64,000 bases of DNA from Aminobacter niigataensis. GTDB taxonomy: Bacteria; Pseudomonadota; Alphaproteobacteria; Rhizobiales; Rhizobiaceae. The stretch lies in contig NZ_JACHOT010000001.1 of NCBI RefSeq assembly GCF_014200015.1, forward strand, positions 930,001 through 994,000. Direction: 5' to 3'. This document shows positions 17,997 through 25,030 of the stretch, one piece after another (position 1 is the stretch's first letter; the number at the start of each line of letters is the position of its first letter). The translations under genes were made by a program, and so were the position numbers. The notes under the pieces are model-generated. The model was not told the origin of the DNA, did no database searches, and saw only the letters and a list, made by a program, of their open reading frames with translations.

Positions 17997-18713
17997 GTGG
18001 GCGCGTTTCTTGCCAGATTGTCTGCGGTTCTCGCCGTCTCGACGAGCCCCGCACATGCCACCAATGTGGACACAGCCATCGTTTTCGCCGTCGACGTGTC
18101 CGCGTCCATCGACGCAGCGACGGCGGACATGCAGCGCCAGGGCCATGCAGACGCCCTGATGGCGCCCGAGGTCATTGCGGCGATCGCAAGAGGCACCTTC
18201 GGGTGCATCGCCATCACCTATTTCGAATGGGCCGGGCCGGGACACGTCCGCACCGTGCTTCCGTGGACGTCGATCTGCAACCCCGGTGATGCACAGGCTG
18301 CCGCGACAATCATCAGTCGCGACGGCGACAGCGGCCGAGGCTGCCTCAGGAATTGCAGCACCTCGATTTCGTTTGCCATCGACCTAAGCCGCATGCTTTT
18401 CGAGCAGTATTCCGGGCATGCCGGGAGAAGGGTCATAGACATCTCCGCCAACGGCACCAACAATGACGGCCTTCCTGTTGCACTCAGCAGGTTGCGGGCG
18501 ATCAGGAATGGCTACACGATCAATGCCATCGCCATGCCCGCCTTCACGCGTGGCGTGGCAAGGGACCTCACCGACTATTTTGCGGAAAATGTCATCGGCG
18601 GGCCCGGCGCCTTCGTGGTCAGCCCCGACTCCGTCGGTGACTACGCCGACGCCCTTCGGCGCAAACTCGTGGTCGAGATCAGTTGGTCGATGCCCGACAG
18701 ATCAACACGCTGA
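17997..18713 (+). CDS. DUF1194 exported von Willebrand A-like protein
   Basis: About 238 aa. A GTG start at 17997 gives a signal peptide (VGAFLARLSAVLAVSTSPAHA); ATG 17973 is the alternative. The mature part opens with AIVFAVDVSASIDAATADMQRQ, a DxSxS metal-site-like motif of VWA domains. Later SIDLS-like SFAIDLSRMLFEQ and RRVIDISANGTNNDG follow, matching DUF1194. Role unknown. It is the last host gene before the prophage. Confidence 0.85.
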   Translation: MGAFLARLSAVLAVSTSPAHATNVDTAIVFAVDVSASIDAATADMQRQGHADALMAPEVIAAIARGTFGCIAITYFEWAGPGHVRTVLPWTSICNPGDAQAAATIISRDGDSGRGCLRNCSTSISFAIDLSRMLFEQYSGHAGRRVIDISANGTNNDGLPVALSRLRAIRNGYTINAIAMPAFTRGVARDLTDYFAENVIGGPGAFVVSPDSVGDYADALRRKLVVEISWSMPDRSTR

Positions 18714-18809
18714 GGTGCGAGGCAGAGCCCAACAACGAGGCGGAACCGCACAGGCGGTGCATGCTTCGATCAAGCGGGCGGAGGGCTACAGCAATGCCAG
18801 GTCGAAGAT

Positions 18810-18855
18810 TGGTGAGCGCGCAGGGATTCGAACCCTGGACCTACTGATTAAAAGT
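18810..18855. repeat. attL core: 46-bp direct repeat, 3' part of tRNA-Lys
   Basis: Identical over 46 bases to 57284-57329. It holds only the anticodon-loop-to-CCA part of tRNA-Lys, with no 5' half, so it is the displaced host 3' end and not a functional tRNA. Confidence 0.95.
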
Positions 18856-18915
18856 TCGTCGGCGTTTATGTAAAAACAATGGGTTACGGGTCGTCTTTGA
18901 ACAATTTTGGGTATT

Positions 18916-18924
18916 TCTCGCACG
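18916..18924 (+). promoter_or_regulatory. Putative integrase arm site (left)
   Basis: TCTCGCACG, preceded by TATT, lies 60 bases inside the left att core. The same nonamer occurs three times just inside the right att core (57178-57222). Position beside both cores suggests arm-type integrase or accessory binding sites. Confidence 0.5.
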
Positions 18925-18961
18925 AATTGAACGCCCGAAATACAGCGGCAGGACGATGGAC

Positions 18962-19165
18962 TTAAGTATCCCCGTGCTCCGAAATGTAGCCGTGACCGAC
19001 CAGCCAATCGCGGATGATCCGGCGGACCGCTTCTGGCCTGCCAGGCTTGTCCGATTGTGCTAAGGCGAAGGCGTCAATGCCATCGATATCTTGCCGCTCG
19101 ATACGGACTTTTACCGCCTCCGTATCGACAGGCGGTCGGCCGCGCTTCCTATTTGTTGGGACCAT
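18962..19165 (-). CDS. Ribbon-helix-helix-like small DNA-binding protein
   Basis: 67 aa: basic N-terminus TNRKRGRPPVDTEAVKVRIER gives the beta-strand pattern of ribbon-helix-helix proteins, and GRPEAVRRIIRDWL resembles the second helix. It is the first prophage gene inside attL and divergent from the IDQQL-type gene at 19269. Likely a regulator of the prophage end region. Start taken at 19165; the ribosome site is weak. Confidence 0.6.
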   Translation of the reverse strand: MVPTNRKRGRPPVDTEAVKVRIERQDIDGIDAFALAQSDKPGRPEAVRRIIRDWLVGHGYISEHGDT

Positions 19166-19168
19166 CAA

Positions 19169-19199
19169 TTGACACCATGAATTAATGGGTCCATTTATA
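19169..19199 (+). promoter_or_regulatory. Candidate sigma-70 promoter
   Basis: TTGACA at 19169-19174 and TTTATA at 19194-19199 (or ATTTAT one base earlier), spacing 18-19, ahead of the plus-strand gene at 19269. The -35 lies inside CAATTGAC, related to the CAATTGACG motif repeated elsewhere in the prophage. Confidence 0.45.
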
Positions 19200-19268
19200 G
19201 GCGAGCCGAGAAGAGGCGGCAACCTCAATCTCGGCCCTAACCGAAACCATGATCTAGGGGATCAAGGC

Positions 19269-19523
19269 ATGGCTGCCGCGCACAATAGCAAAGACGACCG
19301 CCCGAGCAACGTTATCCCGCTGCCGCTCACCAATATCGACCAGCAGCTATCCGAGGCGACCGCGCTTGTGGAGACATTGATTTCCATCGGCGAAAACGCA
19401 GAGGATGCAGAATTCCTGCGCTTGCGCAGCTCAACTGTCGCGCTGCTCTATATCCTCACCGACAAACTGAAGTCGGCCGACCGCAGCATTCCAGCCCTAT
19501 ATCCCAGGCGGAGCATGCAATAA
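19269..19523 (+). CDS. Small helical protein, paralogue of the one beside attR
   Basis: 84 aa. No named family recognised. Its core, IDQQLSEATALVETLISIGEN and DKLKSADRSIPAL, aligns without gaps to the 71-aa protein at 56947-57162 (IDQQLAEVDHLISALIFISEN, DKISAAGKDVSQL), about 40% identical over 57 residues by eye. It looks like a helical bundle. The TAA shares a base with the ATG of the next gene, so the two are coupled. Confidence 0.72.
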   Translation: MAAAHNSKDDRPSNVIPLPLTNIDQQLSEATALVETLISIGENAEDAEFLRLRSSTVALLYILTDKLKSADRSIPALYPRRSMQ

Positions 19524-20023
19524 TGCCGAAGAAGTCACCGCACCCGCACGTCAACTGGCGCGACGGCAAGCCGCGATTCAGCCCTGGACAAGCACTCCGC
19601 GTGGCTGGGCACAAAGGCCTCGATTTGCGCCATCCTGATGGACGCTGGTATTCCTTCGGCGAGGCTATCGACTGGTCAAACAACTTCACCAAGACGATCG
19701 ACAAGCCAAGCCCCTTAGCTAAGTCGGGTGAGCATCCCGCTACCAAGGGCTATGTCTATTTTCTGGGGGTTCGGGATCGGGTCAAGATTGGCTATTCGGC
19801 CAATCCAGGACAGCGCCTTATGTCGTTGAAAACTTCTGCCGCTGACCCGGTTCACTTCTTCTTCTCCGTACCCGGTACACGATACGATGAGCGGCGCCTG
19901 CACACTGAGCTCGAGTCGCATCGGTCATCTGGCGAATGGTTCAAGCGGTCGCTGACAGTAATTCGCGCGATGCAGCGTCACCTTTCCTCGCACATCGACC
20001 GATTGAACTTCGACAGGGATTAA
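19523..20023 (+). CDS. GIY-YIG (T5orf172-like) protein with integrase-type N-terminal domain
   Basis: 166 aa in two parts. Residues 1-58 (MPKKSPHPHVNWRDGKPRF and on) match the N-terminus of the prophage integrase, with 27 of the first 39 residues identical. From about residue 75, GYVYFLGVRDRVKIGYSANP, QRLMSLKTSAAD and DERRLHTELESHRSSGEWF give the GIY-YIG-like T5orf172/Mug113 nuclease pattern, with Tyr, Arg and Glu at expected places. So a domain likely to bind DNA near att is joined to a nuclease-like domain. Inferred role: att-associated regulator or nuclease. Confidence 0.78.
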   Translation: MPKKSPHPHVNWRDGKPRFSPGQALRVAGHKGLDLRHPDGRWYSFGEAIDWSNNFTKTIDKPSPLAKSGEHPATKGYVYFLGVRDRVKIGYSANPGQRLMSLKTSAADPVHFFFSVPGTRYDERRLHTELESHRSSGEWFKRSLTVIRAMQRHLSSHIDRLNFDRD

Positions 20024-20322
20024 CGGACGTCGCTAGGTCGTGTCTCCACCGATCGCAGGATCCTTTGCAGCATGTCGGTCTGCCCGACGAGCTTTTCCTC
20101 GATACGGATGACACGTGTGTTCAGGTCGTCGCGGGCGGCCTCTATCCGGTCGACGCGCGTTTCGAGGCGCTTGGCGTCGACCAGCGCCTGTTCCTGCGCC
20201 GCCTGGACGCTCGCGGCCCACCAGATGCCGGCGGCGGTCTGCAGGGCGATGGTGACGATCAGCGCCACCGGCACCCGCTTATCAATGTGGAAAGTGCCGC
20301 TGGCCGGGTCGATGGCGCTCAT
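20020..20322 (-). CDS. Membrane-anchored coiled-coil protein, spanin/Rz-like
   Basis: 100 aa with one N-terminal membrane helix (VPVALIVTIALQTAAGIWWA) and a long coiled coil (QEQALVDAKRLETRVDRIEA, then DDLNTRVIRIEEKLVGQ). This layout and the position directly after holin and lysozyme genes fit an inner-membrane spanin or a related lysis accessory. Start overlaps the holin stop by 4 bases. No outer-membrane partner was found. Confidence 0.62.
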   Translation of the reverse strand: MSAIDPASGTFHIDKRVPVALIVTIALQTAAGIWWAASVQAAQEQALVDAKRLETRVDRIEAARDDLNTRVIRIEEKLVGQTDMLQRILRSVETRPSDVR

Positions 20323-20846
20323 TTCCGTTCCGTCCATGTCTTGAGGCCGGCCTTGATGGTATGGCCGCCCATGTAGAAGCCGGCAAACAGCGTCGTCAGC
20401 CAGGCCAGCGTGGCCAGGTCGATCGCCGCCGCCATGGTCGAGCCGATCGCGGCATCGGTCGCCGGCACGATGACCAGGCGCCAGCACCACAGGAAGCCGA
20501 GGAACCACATCCACGCCGGCCGCCAGGCCCATGACCAGGTCTGTTCCTTGGCCATTTCGGCAAGCTGGATTTCGTTCGAAAGCTGCTGGCTCTTGACGTG
20601 CGCGAGCAGCAGCTCGGCCGTCTCGGGCTCGGCCGCCATGATCGCCTCTTCCAGCCGATCCGGTTCCTGCTCGGCAATCTCGGGGATCCGCTCGGCCGGC
20701 GCGCCCAGCTTCTCGGCCACGATGTCGATCGCCTTGTCGGCGAGATCTCCGCCGGCGCCGCCGAGCTTGTCCTTGAGCAGCTTCTTGAGGAAGGGCACGG
20801 CGAGCTGCGCCGCGCCTTCGAGGATGACGGCCGCGATCGCGCTCAT
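20319..20846 (-). CDS. Holin, three-transmembrane family
   Basis: 175 aa. N-terminal soluble helical part (PFLKKLLKDKLGG, AEKLGAPAERIPEIAE) followed by a membrane part with about three helices: WAWRPAWMWFLGFLWCWRLV, then AAAIDLATLAWLTTLFAGFY. The W-rich RPAWMW motif is typical of the phage 3TM holin family. It would form membrane lesions that release the lysozyme encoded upstream. ATGA overlaps link it to both neighbours. Confidence 0.85.
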   Translation of the reverse strand: MSAIAAVILEGAAQLAVPFLKKLLKDKLGGAGGDLADKAIDIVAEKLGAPAERIPEIAEQEPDRLEEAIMAAEPETAELLLAHVKSQQLSNEIQLAEMAKEQTWSWAWRPAWMWFLGFLWCWRLVIVPATDAAIGSTMAAAIDLATLAWLTTLFAGFYMGGHTIKAGLKTWTERK

Positions 20847-21535
20847 TTCGAAAGCCCCAAGGCGCCGGCCACTGCGGCCAGGGCAAGCACGACGATAGCC
20901 GCGAGCACCTTGCCGGCGGTGCCGTTCTTGGGCGCATCCTCATACTTACCGGGTATGGCAATGCTCGGCTGGTGGGTTTTCGGCGCCTGCGGGGTCGCTG
21001 GAGCGGTTTTGACGGGATCGACGGGCACCGGAGCCGGCGAGGGCGCTTCCTGCGCGCCGGCGGGCTTGCTCTTGGCTTCGTACCAGGCTTCGAGGGCGAG
21101 CGATGCCCACTGGTTGCGGCTGACGTAATGTTTCGCGCCGGCGCGCTCAAAGGCAACCTCGAAGGCTTTCACCTTTGCCGCCAGCCCGATCGCGCCGCGC
21201 AAGGCCGGGATCGCGTGCCTTTCCGGGCCTTTGAGCTCGACAAACACATAGGCATAGTTTGCTTCGTCGCTAGCCGGGTCGAGCTTGTTGCGCGCGCAGT
21301 AGGCCTCGTAGGCGCGCCGGCGCGGGCCGGTCCACATCGCCCAGCCATAGCCGCCGCGCGAGCCCTTCACAGTCGGGCTGATCTCCTGCAGCTTGGTGAA
21401 GCCGTAGCATTCGTGGCCGAAATTGCCGAGGATCGCCGCCACGTCGTCGAGCTGCAGCGGAAAATCCGCCATCAGCTTTGCCATGATGCCGGGCGCCTTG
21501 GCCCGAAAGGTGTTCTGTGCCTTGCCCTTGCTCAT
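20843..21535 (-). CDS. Phage lysozyme (tail-lysozyme fold) with C-terminal membrane helix
   Basis: 230 aa. Residues 25-150 show the phage tail-lysozyme pattern: AAILGNFGHECYGFTKLQE with likely catalytic Glu42, then GGYGWAMWTGPRRRAYEAYC. A Pro/Ala-rich linker (residues 158-195) leads to a hydrophobic helix GKVLAAIVVLALAAVAGALG near the C-terminus. Attachment of a lysis enzyme by a C-terminal helix is unusual. Neighbours are holin and spanin-like genes, so it is taken as the endolysin. Start at 21535 after AAAGGGG. Confidence 0.82.
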   Translation of the reverse strand: MSKGKAQNTFRAKAPGIMAKLMADFPLQLDDVAAILGNFGHECYGFTKLQEISPTVKGSRGGYGWAMWTGPRRRAYEAYCARNKLDPASDEANYAYVFVELKGPERHAIPALRGAIGLAAKVKAFEVAFERAGAKHYVSRNQWASLALEAWYEAKSKPAGAQEAPSPAPVPVDPVKTAPATPQAPKTHQPSIAIPGKYEDAPKNGTAGKVLAAIVVLALAAVAGALGLSK

Positions 21536-21584
21536 GTCGATGCCCCTTTGTTGGATTGGGGCCATCGTAGGGTCAGGCAGGAAT

Positions 21585-21593
21585 CGTCAATTG
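21585..21593 (-). repeat. CAATTGACG motif, copy 1
   Basis: Read on the minus strand as CAATTGACG. It overlaps the stop codon of the methyltransferase gene and lies ~50 bases before the lysozyme ATG. TACGAT downstream could act as a -10. Confidence 0.6.
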
Positions 21594-22192
21594 CTAAGGG
21601 GTGCTGCCATCGCAATGACGCATGGGCTGTTGAACCAGTGGTTGGAACGATACACTTGGTGTTCCCAGAAGCCGCATTTGGTCAGGAGTTTATAGCCGAT
21701 ACGGTTCTTGTGCCACTTGATGAGGTCTTCTTCCTCAAAGGGGCAGGCAACGATAGCAGCCTTTTTCGCCAGCCTGCGAAGCATGAGGAGAAATTCCTCC
21801 GGCTCGTCGACGTGCTCCACGGTGTGGCTACTCATCACGACATCCCATCGCCGAGGGCCGCTGTACGCCTCGGCTTCCCCATGAATCGCGGTGATGTCTG
21901 GGAACCCCGTCTCGGCGACTGCTTTGAACATCGGGTCGATGTCAACCCCGACGACAGGATCGAATTTCACCCCCGCGTAGGACTTAGGGTGGTGCATGAT
22001 TCTGAGCATAGCCAGCCCAGCGCCGGTTCGAGGACCAATGTCCAGCAAAGAATAGACGCCAACTCCCAGGTGCTTGACTGCAAAAGCTGACACGTCTGCG
22101 TAAAACGCGACCGACTGAGCGTCCATATGGACCGAATCATTTGTTTCCGCGTCCCGTCTGCGGAATAGATCATGCGGGGCCGGATTGGTCAT
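21587..22192 (-). CDS. Class I SAM-dependent methyltransferase (moron-like)
   Basis: 201 aa with a methyltransferase fold: SLLDIGPRTGAGLAMLR motif I, VGVDIDPMFKAV, WDVVMSSHTVEHVDEPEEF motif of the type-11 group. Its base composition by eye is less GC-rich than the structural genes beside it. It sits between tailspike and lysis genes, where accessory morons are common. Substrate unknown (surface glycan or small molecule possible). ATG 22192 has GAGCGAAG before it; GTG 22216 is an alternative. Confidence 0.8.
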   Translation of the reverse strand: MTNPAPHDLFRRRDAETNDSVHMDAQSVAFYADVSAFAVKHLGVGVYSLLDIGPRTGAGLAMLRIMHHPKSYAGVKFDPVVGVDIDPMFKAVAETGFPDITAIHGEAEAYSGPRRWDVVMSSHTVEHVDEPEEFLLMLRRLAKKAAIVACPFEEEDLIKWHKNRIGYKLLTKCGFWEHQVYRSNHWFNSPCVIAMAAPLSN

Positions 22193-22267
22193 CTTCGCTC
22201 GATTGCCTTTGGTCACACGACGCGGTAGGCGTAGCGTTCAAACCTCATTTTTACAAGGGAATTACTG

Positions 22268-22528
22268 ATGTCGGGTCAGGCAGAGTTGAACGAAATTGAG
22301 CAGGTGATGCAGGGCGTTGCCGTTCTTTTTAGCGCCTTCGTTCGAGCTGCCGGGGCAACAGACCCGGAATTTGGCCTGCGCCTTCAGAGGGAAATCAATA
22401 CGGCCGTTGATCAATTCGATAAGGCCAACCCAGGCAACACTACGGCACTTCAAACCGTGGAATGGGCTCAAACCTTGGCTAAGGTTTCAGACCCATTCTT
22501 TGACCAGATGCATCGGCCTCGGAACTAG
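22268..22528 (+). CDS. Small hypothetical protein on the strand opposite the late operon
   Basis: 86 aa, MSGQAELNEIEQVMQGVAVLF and on; predicted mostly helical, no family recognised. AAGGGAATT precedes the ATG. It faces away from the methyltransferase gene and runs against the surrounding late operon, overlapping the end of a 60-aa minus-strand gene by four bases. With the methyltransferase it may form an independently expressed moron unit. Confidence 0.58.
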   Translation: MSGQAELNEIEQVMQGVAVLFSAFVRAAGATDPEFGLRLQREINTAVDQFDKANPGNTTALQTVEWAQTLAKVSDPFFDQMHRPRN

Positions 22529-22707
22529 GCCTTCTTGGTCACAGTTTCTTTCTGAGTGTCGTTGGCGGACTGCGGTGCTGTTGCCGCCGTGAGTGCTTTG
22601 CTTAGGGCCACGTTCTCTGCTCGCAGGGCGTCGATTTCAGTCTGAAACGTTGCAATCTGAAACACCATATCGGCGACAATCGCCTTGAGTTTAGCGGTCA
22701 AATCCAT
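22525..22707 (-). CDS. Short coiled-coil protein, 60 aa
   Basis: MDLTAKLKAIVADMVFQIAT then FQTEIDALRAENVALSKAL: a leucine-rich coiled coil with a polar tail. AGGAGAG lies close before the ATG. It follows the tailspike gene directly and may be a tailspike-associated or chaperone-like protein (inference). No family recognised. Confidence 0.65.
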   Translation of the reverse strand: MDLTAKLKAIVADMVFQIATFQTEIDALRAENVALSKALTAATAPQSANDTQKETVTKKA

Positions 22708-22718
22708 TGTTAGCTCTC

Positions 22719-24968
22719 CTATGCTGCAGTGGTGACGGCGGTCCATGCGGTGTTGCCGTCGGTGTTAACGTACATGCGAGTACTCGTGCTGGTGCCGTCG
22801 GAGCGGAGGTAGAGCGAGCCCTTGGCTGCAGCCAGTGTCGGCACGCCCGATCCGAAGAACACGCCGAAGTTCGCGGTTGACGAGAGGACGAGGCCCTTGC
22901 CGGCCGCGCCGCCAGCAGGGATTGCAGTTTGCCCATGAACTCGGGCGGAACCAACGAGATCGAGCAGGCCGTAAGAACGGAGCGCCATCCAAGTTGCAGG
23001 CGTTGCCGTACCATCTGCTGTCGTTCCGAACAGCAGATCGGTTGGCATGTCGTTTGCCCCCGGAGTGAGGGAAATGGCCGCAGTAATGAACGCGCCGGGG
23101 ATGAAGTTCGTCCCATCGTCGCCGTTGAAGATTATCGAACCCAGGACATCGCCATTTACGACCGCGCCACGGGTGCCGATTGCTGCGCCACGGCTTTTGG
23201 CTATGACAAAGCGTCCCTGATTTGCATCGGCCGACCACCGGGTAATGCCGGCAGTGGCGGCAGCCCCCGCACCATGGATTTGGACAGCAGGCGTAAAAGC
23301 GCTACCAGCCTCCGAATTGACCTGATATTGCGTCTTGCTTCCGAACACCGCGAGGCCGCTCGCCCCGAGGCGCAAGTTGGCCGTGCGGAGAATATCAGTC
23401 GCGATGGTCGCGCTCTCGAAATCGAAAACATCCGTAAGATATCCGCCGAGCTTGGTGTGCGCGAGCACTGCGTTGCCGACGACAGAGCCGCCGTTCTCGC
23501 GGTTGATGTAGCCGCCCGGCACGATGGCGTCGGTACGTACGAAATTGCCTGTCCACCACTTGTGCCCATGGATAGACGCAGACAAGACGACACCGAAAGT
23601 GCCGGGGTATATCGACGCCGTTGCGCCGTCTTCCGCAGGCAGAACGTCAGGCACAACCTGCAGGCCGACAGAGTACCGCGTGCCACCGACGTCTGACTGA
23701 AGGCCGAAATCGCCCCATCGGTTGCCGGCATTGATTTCCTGGCCGATGACCGCGCCAGATGAAAACGTCTGACCGAGCGCGCTGGACGGGCTGTTCGCAC
23801 CAGACCACATGCCGAACACGGAGCCGCCCGCCAAATTTTGGTGCGTGGCCCATGAAGTGATGCCCGTATCGAATTCGGTCGCGACGGTCGGGGCCGAAAT
23901 CGTGTACTGGCTCAGCCAGTTGCCATACTGGCCCTTGCCGCCCGTGCGCTTCACATCGGTGTAGATCGGCCCACGTCCGACTGAACCTGTAATTCCCGAC
24001 TGTCCTGCCGGCTGGTGGGTGCGAAGGATTGCGCCCAGGTACGGCAGCGGCTGGTCAGTGTTCGGTTGAACGGGTGACGCGACAGACTGAATGAAGCGGA
24101 AAACGCCAGAGACCTTGACGCGTCCAGGTCCATAGAGCTTTTCGCGGTTAGTGGCAGAGAGGGCGGTTAAGCTGTAGAAGGCCGCCGTCTCCGGCACGTA
24201 GATCGTTTTTCCGGCAGCGAAGGCCGCATTAAAAGATGCCGTATCGTCCGCCACGCCGTCTCCGACAGCGCCGAAATCCTTGACGTTGAGGTGATCGGCA
24301 AACCGGTTCGAGAGCGATCGGGGTGTCACCGAGCCTGTCGCGATGACCTCATTGACGACGCTGGAATCTACATAGGCCTTGACGCTCTGCTGGCTCGGAA
24401 CAGAAGTCGGGCTGTCGGATGCCATGTCGTCTTCGTCGAGGACAACAACGAGGCCGAGTTGCGCAGCGGACCTGTTGACCAGCTTTTTCGCGGCAAGGTC
24501 CCAGCCGAGCAGTTTTTCGGCTTCGGGTGTCGGAAGCCTGACGTCGCCGTCGAAATCTGGCTGGAACGCCAGGGAACGGTCGGCATCACGCCGCAGCTCT
24601 TCGATCACGGTTCCCTGTTTCGACAGCTCTTTTTCCAGTTCGTTGGAGCTGAGAGCGCCGCCCTTGGTCACGGCCGTTTGTCGCTCATGCACCCGCTTGG
24701 ACTGCAGGACGAAGTTGGTGGTGGCGGGAATGGTCGCGTCGAAGGTCACGGAAAATGTGTCGAAGGCGGCCCCGGTCGACTTCGTGACGGTTGCGTCGAG
24801 CGTGACGTCGGAAAAGCGATCCTCGCCGACGGCGCGGGCCAGCACGACAACGTCGGCAACATCGAAGATCTTGAAATCGGACGGGCCGTAAGGGCCGGGC
24901 GTCCCGTTGCCGACCAGGAGCGTGGATTCGCGGGTTTCGCGCGGGTAGGGATAGGGGGTCGCAGTCAT
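22719..24968 (-). CDS. Tailspike / tail fibre with pectate-lyase-like domain
   Basis: 749 aa. The N-terminal ~150 residues (YPYPRETRESTLLVGNGTPG, FDVADVVVLAR, NFVLQSKRVHERQT) have the T7 tail-fibre-like particle-binding pattern, followed by a helical stretch with ELEKELSKQGTVIEELRRDA. From about residue 225, LNVKDFGAVGDGVADDTASF is the signature start of a pectate-lyase-3 beta-helix, which often carries depolymerase activity. The C-terminus is fibre-like and ends MYVNTDGNTAWTAVTTA. It should recognise, and perhaps cut, a surface polysaccharide. Confidence 0.88.
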   Translation of the reverse strand: MTATPYPYPRETRESTLLVGNGTPGPYGPSDFKIFDVADVVVLARAVGEDRFSDVTLDATVTKSTGAAFDTFSVTFDATIPATTNFVLQSKRVHERQTAVTKGGALSSNELEKELSKQGTVIEELRRDADRSLAFQPDFDGDVRLPTPEAEKLLGWDLAAKKLVNRSAAQLGLVVVLDEDDMASDSPTSVPSQQSVKAYVDSSVVNEVIATGSVTPRSLSNRFADHLNVKDFGAVGDGVADDTASFNAAFAAGKTIYVPETAAFYSLTALSATNREKLYGPGRVKVSGVFRFIQSVASPVQPNTDQPLPYLGAILRTHQPAGQSGITGSVGRGPIYTDVKRTGGKGQYGNWLSQYTISAPTVATEFDTGITSWATHQNLAGGSVFGMWSGANSPSSALGQTFSSGAVIGQEINAGNRWGDFGLQSDVGGTRYSVGLQVVPDVLPAEDGATASIYPGTFGVVLSASIHGHKWWTGNFVRTDAIVPGGYINRENGGSVVGNAVLAHTKLGGYLTDVFDFESATIATDILRTANLRLGASGLAVFGSKTQYQVNSEAGSAFTPAVQIHGAGAAATAGITRWSADANQGRFVIAKSRGAAIGTRGAVVNGDVLGSIIFNGDDGTNFIPGAFITAAISLTPGANDMPTDLLFGTTADGTATPATWMALRSYGLLDLVGSARVHGQTAIPAGGAAGKGLVLSSTANFGVFFGSGVPTLAAAKGSLYLRSDGTSTSTRMYVNTDGNTAWTAVTTAA

Positions 24969-25016
24969 GCCGGGCCTCTATGGGTTGAGGCTGCCAGCAT
25001 GACGCGCGCGCGAAAG

Positions 25017-25025
25017 CGTCAATTG
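25017..25025 (-). repeat. CAATTGACG motif, copy 2
   Basis: Six bases after the stop of the large ejection protein and ~50 bases before the tailspike start; contains TTGACG as a possible -35. Confidence 0.6.
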
Positions 25026-25030
25026 GCGGT

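Noticed and set aside
18810-18855. Second tRNA-Lys gene
   Set aside because: Only the 3' 46 bases are present; no 5' acceptor, D-arm or complete anticodon arm, so it is the att remnant.
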